A stretch of DNA of 64,000 nt from Ignavibacteria bacterium. Its GTDB lineage: Bacteria; Bacteroidota; Ignavibacteria; Tepidaquicellales; Tepidaquicellaceae. Under the pieces are notes generated by a model, which was not told the origin of the DNA, did no database searches, and saw only the letters and a program-made list of their open reading frames with translations. Shown in pieces: positions 9,818 through 19,544 of this stretch (position 1 is the first letter of the stretch; every line of letters begins with the position of its first letter). The stretch lies in NCBI GenBank assembly GCA_016719565.1, contig JADJYU010000001.1, forward strand, positions 868,001 through 932,000, read 5' to 3'. The position numbers were made by a program, and so were the translations under genes.

Positions 9818-10588
9818 ATGATCAAAAGTTTAGCAAAAAGTGTTTTAAAAAGTGATACAGGTTATAAACTTTTCAAAAAGTTTTACTACCTTTCTGTGGA
9901 AATGGATCAGATGTTTCCGGATGTTGAGAAGGAGTTCATCGAACTGAAAGAAATATGTCAGAAGTTTACAATGACTACAGTTGAAAGTCTTTACTATACA
10001 TACAGATCTGTAAAACATGTGATCGAAAACAATGTTCCCGGCGACTTTATAGAATGCGGAGTTTGGAAAGGCGGAAACACTATGATGGCAGCTCTAACGC
10101 TTATGAAGCTTAAAAATACGGACAGGAAAATTTATCTCTATGACACATTTGAAGGTATGAGCGCTCCGACTGAAAAAGACATAAGCTATAAAGATGAGGA
10201 CGCAAAGATAGAATGGTCACATAGTCAGAAGGATTCTTATAACGAATGGTGCTACTCGTCACTTGACGAAGTGAAACAGAATCTTTATTCCACAGGATAC
10301 CCGAAAGAAAAACTTATATTTGTAAAAGGTAAGGTGGAAGATTCAATACCCGGGACGCTGCCGGGAGAGATAGCAATACTGCGGCTTGATACTGACTGGT
10401 TTGAATCAACATATCACGAACTTATCCATCTCTATCCGCTGCTTTCGAAAAACGGATTTTTAATAGTCGATGACTACGGCTACTGGAAAGGCGCACGGGA
10501 AGCAGTTGATAAATATTTCAAAGATAATAATGTAAAGCTCTTCATGAACCGTCTCGACAATTCTGCGCGGGCGGGGATAAAAATTTAA
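9818..10588 (+). CDS. TylF/MycF-family O-methyltransferase
   Basis: A 256-residue protein matching the macrocin O-methyltransferase (TylF) family, metal-dependent enzymes that methylate sugar hydroxyls. Visible landmarks are GDFIECGVWKGGNTMMAA (SAM site), IYLYDTFEGMSAPT, LRLDTDWFEST and FLIVDDYGYWKGAREAVD, the last two containing the metal-binding aspartates. It starts at an ATG 15 bp after the preceding methyltransferase and is followed at 9 bp by a glycosyltransferase. A role in methylating a surface sugar is likely from family and context. Confidence 0.88.
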   Translation: MIKSLAKSVLKSDTGYKLFKKFYYLSVEMDQMFPDVEKEFIELKEICQKFTMTTVESLYYTYRSVKHVIENNVPGDFIECGVWKGGNTMMAALTLMKLKNTDRKIYLYDTFEGMSAPTEKDISYKDEDAKIEWSHSQKDSYNEWCYSSLDEVKQNLYSTGYPKEKLIFVKGKVEDSIPGTLPGEIAILRLDTDWFESTYHELIHLYPLLSKNGFLIVDDYGYWKGAREAVDKYFKDNNVKLFMNRLDNSARAGIKI

Positions 10589-10597
10589 AACATTGTC

Positions 10598-11689
10598 TTG
10601 TCACGAAAGAAATTATTATTTGTTCATCACATTTCTGCAAAGGCAAAGTTTGTCACTAATGATATTGAAATATTAAGAAAGAAATTTGAAGTAGATGTCC
10701 TTCAATCAAATTTATCCAACAACCTATCCTTCATATTCTCGTTTGTCTTTCAGTTTTTCAGATTTCTTTTCAGCTTAAAAAATTACGATGCGGTTTATAT
10801 CTGGTTTGCTGATTATCATTCTTTCCTTCCCATATTTTTTTCAAAGCTTTTCGGAAAGAAAAGTTACATTGCAGTAGGCGGTTATGACGCTACGTATATT
10901 CCGGAAATAAACATGGGACTTTTCACAAAGTCCGGAATAAAGAAAAGATTCAGATGTTTCTGCGCAACATATTCCCTTAAAAATTGTTCGGTGATTTTTC
11001 CTGTTGACAAAAGTCTCATTGAAAATGAGAACCGTTACATTTATTCCGACCTGCCCGGAAAGCCGGTACTGAAAGACGGTATAAAGAATTTCATCAAAGA
11101 CATTCAGACTCCATTTAAAACTATTCGTCTCGGGTATGATGCGAAGATTTTTAAATCCGGAAACACTGTAAAAGAAAGAGCTGTCGTAAGCGCCGGTCTG
11201 ATAGAAAATGATAATGAATACAGAAGAAAAGGATTTGACCTGCTTATAGAAGCTGCAAAGAAAATGCCGGATGTGAAATTTATTCTGATCGGTCTGAATG
11301 AATATTATCTCGGATACATTAAAAATCTTGAATTAAAAAACACTGAACTTTACGGTAAGGTAAGTTATGATGAGCTGATAAAACTTTACGGACGTGCGAA
11401 AGTTTATTCGCAGCTTTCTATGTTCGAAGGAATGCCGAGTGCGGTTTGCGAAGCGATGCTTTGCGGCTGCATTCCCGTTGGCTCGGAAGTGAACGGTATT
11501 CCGGATATAATCGGGGATTGCGGGATAATAGTTAAGGAAAGAAACGGAGACAAAGCGGCTGAAGCGATCCGCGCGGCTCTTGAGTTTGACGAAACAGCGT
11601 CAATAAATTCGAGAAACAGAATTGTTGAAATGTTTCCGTTAAAGAAAAGAGAAAAAGAGCTTTTTGAGATTACGGATAATGAAATTTAA
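10598..11689 (+). CDS. Glycosyltransferase family 4 (GT-B fold)
   Basis: A 363-residue retaining-type glycosyltransferase. The C-terminal half carries the GT4 signature: SAGLIE...GFDLLIEAAK...FILIG, then YSQLSMFEGMPSAVCEAM with the E-x7-E nucleotide-sugar motif, and a GCIPVGSEVNGIPDII loop. The N-terminal half (residues 1-170) has a hydrophobic membrane-association segment around 45-70. A TTG at 10598 is the best start. It closes the flippase-methyltransferase-TylF-GT4 cassette; no sugar-nucleotide synthesis genes lie next to it, so donor and acceptor are unknown. Confidence 0.88.
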   Translation: MSRKKLLFVHHISAKAKFVTNDIEILRKKFEVDVLQSNLSNNLSFIFSFVFQFFRFLFSLKNYDAVYIWFADYHSFLPIFFSKLFGKKSYIAVGGYDATYIPEINMGLFTKSGIKKRFRCFCATYSLKNCSVIFPVDKSLIENENRYIYSDLPGKPVLKDGIKNFIKDIQTPFKTIRLGYDAKIFKSGNTVKERAVVSAGLIENDNEYRRKGFDLLIEAAKKMPDVKFILIGLNEYYLGYIKNLELKNTELYGKVSYDELIKLYGRAKVYSQLSMFEGMPSAVCEAMLCGCIPVGSEVNGIPDIIGDCGIIVKERNGDKAAEAIRAALEFDETASINSRNRIVEMFPLKKREKELFEITDNEI

Positions 11690-11938
11690 TTACTTCATAG
11701 AATTTGAAAGAGGTTGAGTAATAAAAATTCGTTTCACTATACTTGAAAAAAGTTTCTATGGTGAACAGTAATTGTAAAAAATATTCAGCTCCTCATTACC
11801 ACTCCGAAAACTTAATTTATAAAATCGAATAAATTAATTATTTTAAATTTAATTGATTCAAATTCCTGACACACTGGTGAAAGTAAAGCGGCAATTATTA
11901 AACTTCTTTTAAATATTAAACAATTAAATATAATAATT

Positions 11939-13168
11939 ATGAAAAGAACTTTATTTTTTTTTCTGAACGCTCTTATAATTTTGGGATCTTCAGTCAGAGC
12001 ACAGGAATTTACACCTGAAGAAATATTCTCAAATTTCAAAGACGCCGTTGTAGTTATCAAAGCGATTGATTTTGACGGTAATGAAACCAGTCAGGGGAGC
12101 GGCGTGATCATAAAGGATAAAGGAATACTTGTGACAAATTTTCATATATTCGCAGGCAACGACAAACTTGAAATAAAACAAAACGAAATCCCGGTTGCAT
12201 TCAATGAAATCATAGGATTGGATATTGAGAAAGATATACTGATCATAGGATTGGAAACGGCAAATTTCCCTTCAATAAAAACCGCAAACATAAATGATGT
12301 AAAAGTCGGTCAAAAAGTTTTTGCAATAGGAAGTCCGATGGGTCTTGAGAACCCAATGTCAGAAGGTATTGTAAGCGGAATGAGAACTCTTGAAGAAGGT
12401 AAGCAGGAATTTATTCAATTTACCGCAAGTCTTTCTCCCGGTAGCAGCGGAGGAGCTGTTATTAATTCCAACGGAGAGCTGATTGGAATCAGTACGATGT
12501 ATATTGAAAAAGGACAGAATCTGAATTTCGCTGTATCTATAAAAGATATTGAAGGAATTACATTGGGAGAATACTCTGATAAAATGAAACTTCAGGCGCT
12601 GAACCATTTCTTCAGAGGAAGAAAACTTCATGATGAAGGCAGATACACAGATGCAATAAAATATTATGACAAATATATAAGCATTTTTCCAAATGATGCG
12701 AAAGCATATAATTTCAGAGGTCTTTCATATCAGGATAAAAAAGATTTCGAGAATGCGATAAAAGATTTCAGCAAAGCTTTAAAGCTTGATCCGAAATACG
12801 TAGCTTCTTTATCAAACAGAGGCGAATGCTATTTTAAAATGGAAAAATGGGATGATGCTCAGAAAGATTTTTCAAAGGTTTTGAAAATTGATCCCGATAA
12901 TGTTTCAATGTATTTTAACAGGGGACTGGCTTTTTCCAAAGAGGAAGATTGGGATGAAGCCATTGATGATTTTACAAAAGTCATAAAAGCAAATCCCTCT
13001 TATACTGAAGCATATATGAACAGAGGCCTGGCTTATTATTATGCAAGCAACTATGAACTGGCGATTATAGACTGGAAGAAATGCATTAAGCTTGATCCTT
13101 CGCTTACGAATACTTTAAATAAATTAATTGACAATGCCGATCTACTCTGGCAGCATAACATAAAGTAA
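11939..13168 (+). CDS. Secreted trypsin-like serine protease with C-terminal TPR repeats
   Basis: A signal peptide (residues 1-22, cut after VRAQ) precedes an HtrA/DegP-like S1 protease domain. The triad is visible as His69 (VTNFHIF), Asp99 (DIEKDILII) and Ser170 (SPGSSGGAV). Unlike DegP/DegQ there is no PDZ domain; after about residue 205 the protein continues with about five TPR units (LNHFFRGRKL, AYNFRGLSY, ASLSNRGECY, MYFNRGLAF, AYMNRGLAY) to its end at 409. It probably works in the periplasm as a quality-control protease or protein-binding platform. It stands alone, and the 249 bp upstream show no other gene. It converges on the subtilase gene across a shared terminator. Confidence 0.88.
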   Translation: MKRTLFFFLNALIILGSSVRAQEFTPEEIFSNFKDAVVVIKAIDFDGNETSQGSGVIIKDKGILVTNFHIFAGNDKLEIKQNEIPVAFNEIIGLDIEKDILIIGLETANFPSIKTANINDVKVGQKVFAIGSPMGLENPMSEGIVSGMRTLEEGKQEFIQFTASLSPGSSGGAVINSNGELIGISTMYIEKGQNLNFAVSIKDIEGITLGEYSDKMKLQALNHFFRGRKLHDEGRYTDAIKYYDKYISIFPNDAKAYNFRGLSYQDKKDFENAIKDFSKALKLDPKYVASLSNRGECYFKMEKWDDAQKDFSKVLKIDPDNVSMYFNRGLAFSKEEDWDEAIDDFTKVIKANPSYTEAYMNRGLAYYYASNYELAIIDWKKCIKLDPSLTNTLNKLIDNADLLWQHNIK

Positions 13169-13203
13169 ATGATTCGGATCTCTTTGTATTAAAGATAATA
13201 TAA

Positions 13204-13237
13204 AAAAAGTTTTCTCCTGTCAAGGAGAAAACTTTTT
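13204..13237. terminator. Bidirectional terminator between convergent genes
   Basis: AAAAAGTTTTCTCCT (13204-13218) is a perfect 15-bp inverted match to 13223-13237 with a 4-nt loop. The stem has an A run on one side and a T run on the other, so it can terminate the protease/TPR gene from the left and the subtilase gene from the right. Confidence 0.9.
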
Positions 13238-13259
13238 AGTTAAAAATTAATTACGGGTT

Positions 13260-16208
13260 TTATTTTATGAGCACCATACGCTTAATATCAATGAAGTTTT
13301 CCGTTTCCATTCTGTAGAAGTAAACTCCGCTGGCAAGATTACTGCCGTTGAAATCCACATCATAGTTTCCTGCCGGTCGGATCTCATTTACTAAAGTCAT
13401 GACTTCCTTTCCGAGAACGTCATAAACCTTCATATTCACATAACCCTGTTTCGGAATTGAGAAATTTATTTTTGTTACCGGGTTAAAAGGATTCGGGAAA
13501 TTTTGTGAAAGTGAATATACCGCAGGTATTGAAACCGTATTGCTCTCAATTCCTGTAATCAAAGAGATCTCGAGCTGTATATTTGCGCGGTTATAACTCT
13601 GCGTCAGACTTGTCGGATACTGCGTATCGCTCTGTCCTCTTCTTGACAAATAAACTGGCGATGATCCCGTATAAGAGTATCTCGGATAAGTATTCACATA
13701 CTGCTGAAAGTCTCTTCCGATAGAGATCATAAGATTCTGACTGCTGTTGTATGAAAATGGTGTGGTCAGCTGAATATCCGTCCAGCCGGGTGACTGAAGA
13801 CTGTTCACAATTCCTGAAAATACAAGTGTCATACCTGTGGAATCCCAGTTACCTGTTGCCAGTGAATTATCAGATGTTGTCTTCATAAAGATCCTTACGT
13901 TTTCACTTGTCACTCCGCCTACACTGTTATTCTGATAGAATTTAATTTTCCTGATCTGACCTGTTGTATTTATTTCCGAGCCGAGATAAATACCCTGCCA
14001 TCTGAAGTAGTTGTAAAATCTGTTCATCGGATAAGATTCATCTGCAGTACCTGCTCCAATTGTAACAGTTGATATCGGAAGTCTTCTCAGAGTAAGTGTG
14101 TATGTCTGAGCTGAAGCCATTGAATCGTTTAAACTGTATCCGTAAACTCTCCACTGTCCGGTTATGGAATCACTCACGCCTGCTCCGAGATTTGCAGCAA
14201 GAGAATCAAACTGTGAATATCTGATGCTTGCGGAAGTATCGTAACCATTGCCGCCGGATTCAATGATCCTTTTTATATTGGAGGAATTTGAAAAATCCGG
14301 ATATGCAAACATCCATTTATATTTTACGCCTAGACCGGATTTTGACCACCTTGGTGATGCAATTGTAAAATCAGATGGAGTGGTCTGTAACGTGATACCG
14401 GAAGGTGGTGAAATTAAATTAAAAGCTGAAAGCGAAGGAACGCCTCTTGCCAGATAAATTACTCTCGGTCCGTTTTGAGCTGGGAGGGAATCGACATTCG
14501 GTAACTGTCTGTATGCAGTGGCAGTCCATTGTCCGCCTAAAGTCTGCCCCTGATTTATACCAAGTCCTGCAAGCATATTGTCTAACTGACCTAAAGTAAA
14601 TGTCATTGTATTCGCACCTGTAGATATCGCCATCATTCTGTTACTGATAAGCGGTGAACCAAAGATCCATTTATAATCTACACCGGTTGCGCAAGTGTCC
14701 CAGTTAAAAGTAATTGTTGATGTTGAATTTGGAAGCGTCGTTACAGTCTGACCTGCAACAGGTGACTGCAGATTAAAACTATTCAGTACAGGTACGTTTG
14801 TTATTTTTACTTTATTAACAAGTTTTGAAAGATTCAATCTTCCATTGGAAACCGTTATGCCGTTAAGTGATGGAAGAGTATCAACTGTTGAAAGGATATA
14901 CTGTTTGAACAAAGCAGCAAGAGAATCGGGTCTGGACCTTCCGAGCTGAATAAAAACTGATCCTGCAGCCGCGTGCATTAATCCGACAGCTCCCGCAACC
15001 TGAGGAGTCGCCATTGAAGTACCGGTAAGATTACCGTATGAATTTGTAGGTACAGTGGAAAGAATGCTTGTTCCCGGTGCACCGATATCCATATTTATCG
15101 GACCATAGCCTGCTCCGGAATTTTTAGCATCTGTGTTCGTAGTATTTGTAACTGCTATCATATAAATACTCGGACATGTAGTAGGCATATCGCCAACTAT
15201 ATCTATGTTTACATTATTATTCGGACCTGCCCCGCAGCTTAGTATTCCTGCTACACCCAGCGAGTCATAGAATGCACACCACAGAGGATAATTCGAAGGC
15301 TGGCCGTTATCAATTCCCCATGAAGAGTTTGTTGAAACTACATACGCACCTCTGGTTCCATTTGTCTGGTTATAAATTTTTCTCTGCTTTAAAACATAAC
15401 CGTATGCTTTAATTGAGTTTGCTTCAGTTGCCGAACCATAAACTACCGGCATTGTTTTTACAGTCCAGTTTACGCCGGCAATACCTATATTATTGTTTCC
15501 TCTTGCTCCTGCAATTCCGGCGCAGTGAGTGCCGTGCTGATTAGCCGGTATTGTGCCGTTGTTATTTCCTGCATGCCATCCGTATATATCATCGACGTAA
15601 CCATTATTATCATCATCTATACTGTTGCCGGGAATTTCATAATGATTTACCCATGTATCAAGATCCTGATGATTTGTCTGCTGACCGCCGTCTACGATAG
15701 CTACTACAATTGTATCACCAAGCGAAGTAATTCCCCCTGTCGAAACTTCCCATGCTTCGGGTGCATCAATATCAGCATCCGGAACTCCTCCGTTCTGTCC
15801 TGTATTATTCTTGTCCCATTGTTCTGCGAATCTTGTATCATTGGGAATAACAGGAGGGAGAACTCTTTCTTTAAATCTGTGATTGAACTGCGCGATCTCG
15901 ACTTTTTCATTTCTCATTACTGACATTAGTGCATCCACAGGCTGAGATATGGAAATATCGTACTGAAAAAGATAAATATTCATGTCTGATACAAGCACTT
16001 CCTTTACAGAAAGTCCGATACCGGAATAATTGTTAACAAATTCATTCGCATCCACAGGATATTTAAACATAACAATTATATCGCCTTCTATATAGTCCTT
16101 GTCGTTATAATAGTTTGAAAGATCATTACTGCTGCTTGTATTTTCATTTGAAAATAAAGACAATAGCAGCAATGATGCTGCTGCTAAAAATAGAAAAAAG
16201 GTTTTCAT
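13260..16208 (-). CDS. Subtilisin-like (S8) secreted protease with T9SS sorting domain
   Basis: A 982-residue secreted peptidase. A signal peptide (1-20) and a propeptide-like region precede the S8 domain, whose triad is Asp173 (VAIVDGG), His225 (QHGTHCAG) and Ser398 (LTGTSMATP). The middle third (about 470-890) is made of repeated beta-sandwich segments, two of them starting FNL.SP.(A/S)G. The final 85 residues are a type A sorting domain with NFPNPFNPVTKI, VYDVLGKEV and LASGVYFYRME..., ending in a lysine-containing KRMVLIK tail. It is therefore predicted to leave the cell through the type IX system and be anchored or released at the surface. The gene is monocistronic, ending at a shared terminator. 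Confidence 0.93.
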   Translation of the reverse strand: MKTFFLFLAAASLLLLSLFSNENTSSSNDLSNYYNDKDYIEGDIIVMFKYPVDANEFVNNYSGIGLSVKEVLVSDMNIYLFQYDISISQPVDALMSVMRNEKVEIAQFNHRFKERVLPPVIPNDTRFAEQWDKNNTGQNGGVPDADIDAPEAWEVSTGGITSLGDTIVVAIVDGGQQTNHQDLDTWVNHYEIPGNSIDDDNNGYVDDIYGWHAGNNNGTIPANQHGTHCAGIAGARGNNNIGIAGVNWTVKTMPVVYGSATEANSIKAYGYVLKQRKIYNQTNGTRGAYVVSTNSSWGIDNGQPSNYPLWCAFYDSLGVAGILSCGAGPNNNVNIDIVGDMPTTCPSIYMIAVTNTTNTDAKNSGAGYGPINMDIGAPGTSILSTVPTNSYGNLTGTSMATPQVAGAVGLMHAAAGSVFIQLGRSRPDSLAALFKQYILSTVDTLPSLNGITVSNGRLNLSKLVNKVKITNVPVLNSFNLQSPVAGQTVTTLPNSTSTITFNWDTCATGVDYKWIFGSPLISNRMMAISTGANTMTFTLGQLDNMLAGLGINQGQTLGGQWTATAYRQLPNVDSLPAQNGPRVIYLARGVPSLSAFNLISPPSGITLQTTPSDFTIASPRWSKSGLGVKYKWMFAYPDFSNSSNIKRIIESGGNGYDTSASIRYSQFDSLAANLGAGVSDSITGQWRVYGYSLNDSMASAQTYTLTLRRLPISTVTIGAGTADESYPMNRFYNYFRWQGIYLGSEINTTGQIRKIKFYQNNSVGGVTSENVRIFMKTTSDNSLATGNWDSTGMTLVFSGIVNSLQSPGWTDIQLTTPFSYNSSQNLMISIGRDFQQYVNTYPRYSYTGSSPVYLSRRGQSDTQYPTSLTQSYNRANIQLEISLITGIESNTVSIPAVYSLSQNFPNPFNPVTKINFSIPKQGYVNMKVYDVLGKEVMTLVNEIRPAGNYDVDFNGSNLASGVYFYRMETENFIDIKRMVLIK

Positions 16209-16450
16209 TAGATTTAGTTTAGTTAAATTTTATTAAAGATATGGATTTTAATATTAAATTAATATTTACTGCTGAATGTAAATTTTTTGCTTATGTGACC
16301 TAAGATTTATCATTCAAAAAGCGCTTAGATAATTTTCTATAATTCTCGTTTACCTTATCTGATCAAGTCTTTTTCAAAAATCAGACTGTGAAGGAAAGTT
16401 TAAAATACCAGCGATTCAATATCTGTATGTTTTATAAAGCTCATTTGATT

Positions 16451-16458
16451 TATATTTG
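16451..16458 (+). promoter_or_regulatory. Possible -7 box of Bacteroidetes type (TAnnTTTG)
   Basis: TATATTTG lies 26 bp upstream of the lipoprotein ATG at 16484 and matches the Bacteroidetes-type -7 consensus. No convincing -33 TTTG box sits at the right distance, and matches arise by chance in AT-rich DNA. Confidence 0.25.
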
Positions 16459-16483
16459 CTATAACTAATCCTATTAAATCAGT

Positions 16484-17281
16484 ATGAAAAAACTTACTGC
16501 AGTATTTCTCTTTATTATTTTAATCGCTTCATGCGGCAAAGAAGAGCCGAAGACTGAGGTTAAAACAAAAGATTCAGAATCTCAATCTTCCGGAAAGATT
16601 GAGTTTATTATGAAGGAATTTACAAAGTCCTATAACGGCTGCAATAAGGATTCCGCCGGATGCACTTACGTAAGTTTTAAATATCCTGAAATCTTAAATG
16701 AAAATCTTAAGTCAAATGTGAACAGAGTAGTAGGCGCATATTTGAAAGACAGTATTTATTCGGCTGAAGGCAAATCATTTAAAGACTTTAATGAACTTGC
16801 AGTTTCTTTCTTCGCTGACTATGACACAATGAAGAAAATTTCCTCCGTAGAGGATCTTGCATTTGCGCTTGATGAAAAATCCGAAATAGTTTCGGAAACA
16901 AAAGATAACTTCACTGTTTCAATAGATTGTTATATTTCCACAGGCGGCGCTCATCCGAATTCATATATGACTTATTTAGTTTTCGGGAAAAGATCCGGTG
17001 ACGTACTCTCGCTGAATAATATCTTCAAGCCAGGTTATGATTCACTACTGAATAAATTAATCGACGGCGCATACAGGAATCAGAAAGGTCTCACGCCGGA
17101 GGATAACCTTCAGACAAAAGGTGATCTGTTTGAAAATAAAATTACACACAATAATAACTTTATGATCACTAACGATTCTATCTCCTTTTATTACAATAAT
17201 TATGAAATAGCGGCTTATGTCTTTGGTCCGACTGAGATCACAATTCCTCTAAGCGGCTTGAAAGAATATCTGAAAGATTAA
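16484..17281 (+). CDS. Lipoprotein with DUF4163/DUF3298 (RsiV-like) domains
   Basis: A 265-residue envelope lipoprotein: the signal sequence ends in a lipobox (LIASC, Cys at about 17) and is followed by a Lys/Glu/Ser linker. The body resembles the DUF4163 plus DUF3298 pair found in RsiV-type proteins and many periplasmic lipoproteins. It includes the characteristic STGGAHPNSY segment, a GDVLSLNNIFKPGYD stretch, and FYYNNYEIAAYVFGPTEITIPL near the C-terminus. Function is unknown; in RsiV the DUF3298 domain binds lysozyme, but there is no anti-sigma domain here. It stands alone. Confidence 0.82.
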   Translation: MKKLTAVFLFIILIASCGKEEPKTEVKTKDSESQSSGKIEFIMKEFTKSYNGCNKDSAGCTYVSFKYPEILNENLKSNVNRVVGAYLKDSIYSAEGKSFKDFNELAVSFFADYDTMKKISSVEDLAFALDEKSEIVSETKDNFTVSIDCYISTGGAHPNSYMTYLVFGKRSGDVLSLNNIFKPGYDSLLNKLIDGAYRNQKGLTPEDNLQTKGDLFENKITHNNNFMITNDSISFYYNNYEIAAYVFGPTEITIPLSGLKEYLKD

Positions 17282-17397
17282 TCAGAAATTCTGGGCGCAC
17301 TCAAACAAATTTAGGAACGGTTGATAATAGTGAGAAAATTAATTGCTAATAAAGTATTGAAAACTTACTCTATTAATAATATATTAATAAAAAAATT

Positions 17398-17817
17398 ATG
17401 AACGAAAAAAAATATTCTAAAAAAGAAGTTTTCAAGGAAGTAAATGCGGAAGCGTATGAAGTTACTGAAGAAGATATCAAATACGTAGTTGATAATGACG
17501 ACAACATAAAAAAGAAATCTTCTAAACTTAATATCGGAAAGTATAAAAGATTTATAAGGCAGATCAAACTTCTGCTGAATCTGTTAAGAGACTATAAAAA
17601 TAAAAAATACACGGAAATTCCCTGGAAATCTGTTGCTCTGATCACAGCTGCTATTTTATATTTTATAAATCCTTTTGATGTAATGCCTGATATAATTCCG
17701 CTTCTGGGTTTTGCCGATGACACGCTGCTCTTTGCTGCCGTATTTAAATCCATTCAGACCGATCTTGAAAAATACAGCGAGTGGAAAGGCGTTAATTCAG
17801 AAAACCTGTTTAATTAA
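17398..17817 (+). CDS. YkvA-like DUF1232 membrane protein
   Basis: A 139-residue protein with a charged N-terminal 60 residues rich in Lys/Glu/Asp and a C-terminal DUF1232 (YkvA) domain. The diagnostic motif is about residues 80-110: a hydrophobic helix, then YFINPFDVMPDIIPLLGFADD. The family is widespread and of unknown function, with one or two membrane helices. It is 33 bp upstream of the ymdB-like gene on the same strand, so the two could share a transcript. Confidence 0.85.
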   Translation: MNEKKYSKKEVFKEVNAEAYEVTEEDIKYVVDNDDNIKKKSSKLNIGKYKRFIRQIKLLLNLLRDYKNKKYTEIPWKSVALITAAILYFINPFDVMPDIIPLLGFADDTLLFAAVFKSIQTDLEKYSEWKGVNSENLFN

Positions 17818-17849
17818 ATTCACATATACTTTTAAAATACTTTTATAAT

Positions 17850-18647
17850 TTGTCCGAAAAAATAAAGATACTTTTCATCGGGGATATAATCGGCGAGCCC
17901 GGATATAATCTCACCAAGTTACTGCTTCCGGGTTTAATTTCAAAATATAAAACAGATTTCGTAATTGCCAACGGCGAGAATATTACTGAAGGAAAAGGCA
18001 TTCTCGAAAAAGACGGAAAGAAACTTCTTGAACTCAATATCAATGTACTTACCGGCGGAAATCATACAATGGATAAAATACAGGCGCATAAATATCTTAT
18101 GGAAGAGAAACGGGTTTTGCGTCCGATGAATTATCCCAAAGGGGCTTACGGACACGGATTCGGTATTTATGCAATTCCGGGTACGGATTTTAAGATCGGA
18201 ATTATCAATCTGCAGGGAAGAGTCTTTATGAAATCAATTGACTGTCCTTTCAGAACTTTCGACTGGGTATATGAAAAAATTAAATACGAAACGAATATAG
18301 TGTTCGTAGATTTTCATGCCGAAGCGACCGCAGAGAAAATTGCATTCGGCTGGTATGCCAACGGAAGAGCCTCCGTTGTCGTAGGAACACATACACACAT
18401 TCCTACAGCAGACAGCAGAATACTCAGCGACGGAACCGCATATATCACTGACGTGGGAATGACAGGAGCTTATGATTCAGTTATAGGAATGAAGAAAGAC
18501 GGTTCGATAAAAAGATTTATTTACTCCACTCCTCAGAAATATGAGGTAGCAGATGAGGACATGAGATTTTCGGGAGTGCTTTGTGAAATTGAAAGCTCTA
18601 CCGGAAAAGCTGCATCTATAAAGAAAATATTCAGTCCTGAATTTTAA
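17850..18647 (+). CDS. YmdB-family metallophosphoesterase (2',3'-cyclic-nucleotide phosphodiesterase type)
   Basis: A 265-residue TIGR00282-type metallophosphoesterase. Metal-binding landmarks are visible in order: FIGDIIGEPG (Asp), ANGENIT (Asn-Glu), LTGGNHTMD (Asn-His), VDFHAEATAEK (His) and VGTHTHIPTAD (His-x-His). YmdB proteins act on cyclic nucleotides in vitro and influence RNA turnover and biofilm choice in Bacillus. The start is TTG at 17850, which directly precedes the first beta strand. It is followed at 30 bp by an O-methyltransferase. Confidence 0.9.
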   Translation: MSEKIKILFIGDIIGEPGYNLTKLLLPGLISKYKTDFVIANGENITEGKGILEKDGKKLLELNINVLTGGNHTMDKIQAHKYLMEEKRVLRPMNYPKGAYGHGFGIYAIPGTDFKIGIINLQGRVFMKSIDCPFRTFDWVYEKIKYETNIVFVDFHAEATAEKIAFGWYANGRASVVVGTHTHIPTADSRILSDGTAYITDVGMTGAYDSVIGMKKDGSIKRFIYSTPQKYEVADEDMRFSGVLCEIESSTGKAASIKKIFSPEF

Positions 18648-18677
18648 TAAATAACACTAACTTTATTTCCTTAATGT

Positions 18678-19337
18678 ATGAAGACAATGAAATCACCTCC
18701 TATAAACGATGAGGTCTATAATTACATTCTTGAAAAGTTTGTACCTGAAAATGAGATCACAGTTGAGATCATAAAAGAAACGGAAAAGCTGGAGATCCCT
18801 CTAATACAGATCGCGCCGGAACAGGGTAGGTTTTTGTACCTTCTGACAAAAATGATAAACGCTAAAAACGCTCTGGAGATCGGTACGCTGACTGGATTCA
18901 GCGGATACCATATTGCAGGCGGACTTGCAGACGGCGGAAAATTTATAACACTAGAGATTGAAAAGAAACACGGAGAAATTGCTGAGAAATTTTTTGAGAA
19001 AGCCGGATTAAAAGATAAAACCGAAGTGAGAATTGCTCCTGCGTTTGAACAGCTTGAAGTATTGAAAAAAGAAAATAAAATTTTCGATCTGATATTCATC
19101 GATGCGGATAAGACGAATTATATTAATTACTTCGAAGGCTCTCTGAAGCTTTCGCACAGCGGCACGGTGATAATTTTTGACAATATGATAAAAAACAACA
19201 GGGTTGTACTTGACGCCGGAGACGACGCTGATCTTAAAGCGATTCAGGAGACAAACGAACTGCTGTCGAAGGACGAGAGGGTGGAATGTTTTCTGCTTGC
19301 AATCGGGGACGGATTTACGATCGCGAGGGTTTTATAA
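18678..19337 (+). CDS. O-methyltransferase family 3 (caffeoyl-CoA/catechol OMT type)
   Basis: A 219-residue SAM- and metal-dependent O-methyltransferase. Landmarks are PEQGRFLYLLTKMINAK, the SAM motif ALEIGTLTGFSGYHIA (about residues 70-85), LEIEKKHGEIAEKFF, FDLIFIDADKTNYINYF (metal-binding Asp) and VIIFDNMI. Bacterial homologues often have broad catechol specificity and some (TrmR) methylate tRNA wobble uridine, so the true substrate is open. It lies 30 bp downstream of the ymdB-like gene. Confidence 0.9.
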   Translation: MKTMKSPPINDEVYNYILEKFVPENEITVEIIKETEKLEIPLIQIAPEQGRFLYLLTKMINAKNALEIGTLTGFSGYHIAGGLADGGKFITLEIEKKHGEIAEKFFEKAGLKDKTEVRIAPAFEQLEVLKKENKIFDLIFIDADKTNYINYFEGSLKLSHSGTVIIFDNMIKNNRVVLDAGDDADLKAIQETNELLSKDERVECFLLAIGDGFTIARVL

Positions 19338-19544
19338 AAATACTGATTTCAGAACATTTATTAACATGATTTAAGAATTTCCTTGTTTAAAAAATTCTAT
19401 TAATCTTTAAATTGTCTAAACCATTATATAAATGATTATTCTGATTTTTAATAAGTCCTCTTTCATTATAATTTTTAAAAAAAGGAACAAGATATAGACC
19501 ATTTCAAAACATTCAGCATTTTTATGTACTACAAGTAATACTTT

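Noticed and set aside
14248..14457. Antisense ORFs inside the subtilase, gyrB, dnaN, prfA and other genes
   Set aside because: They are opposite-strand shadows of well-supported genes with no independent motif.
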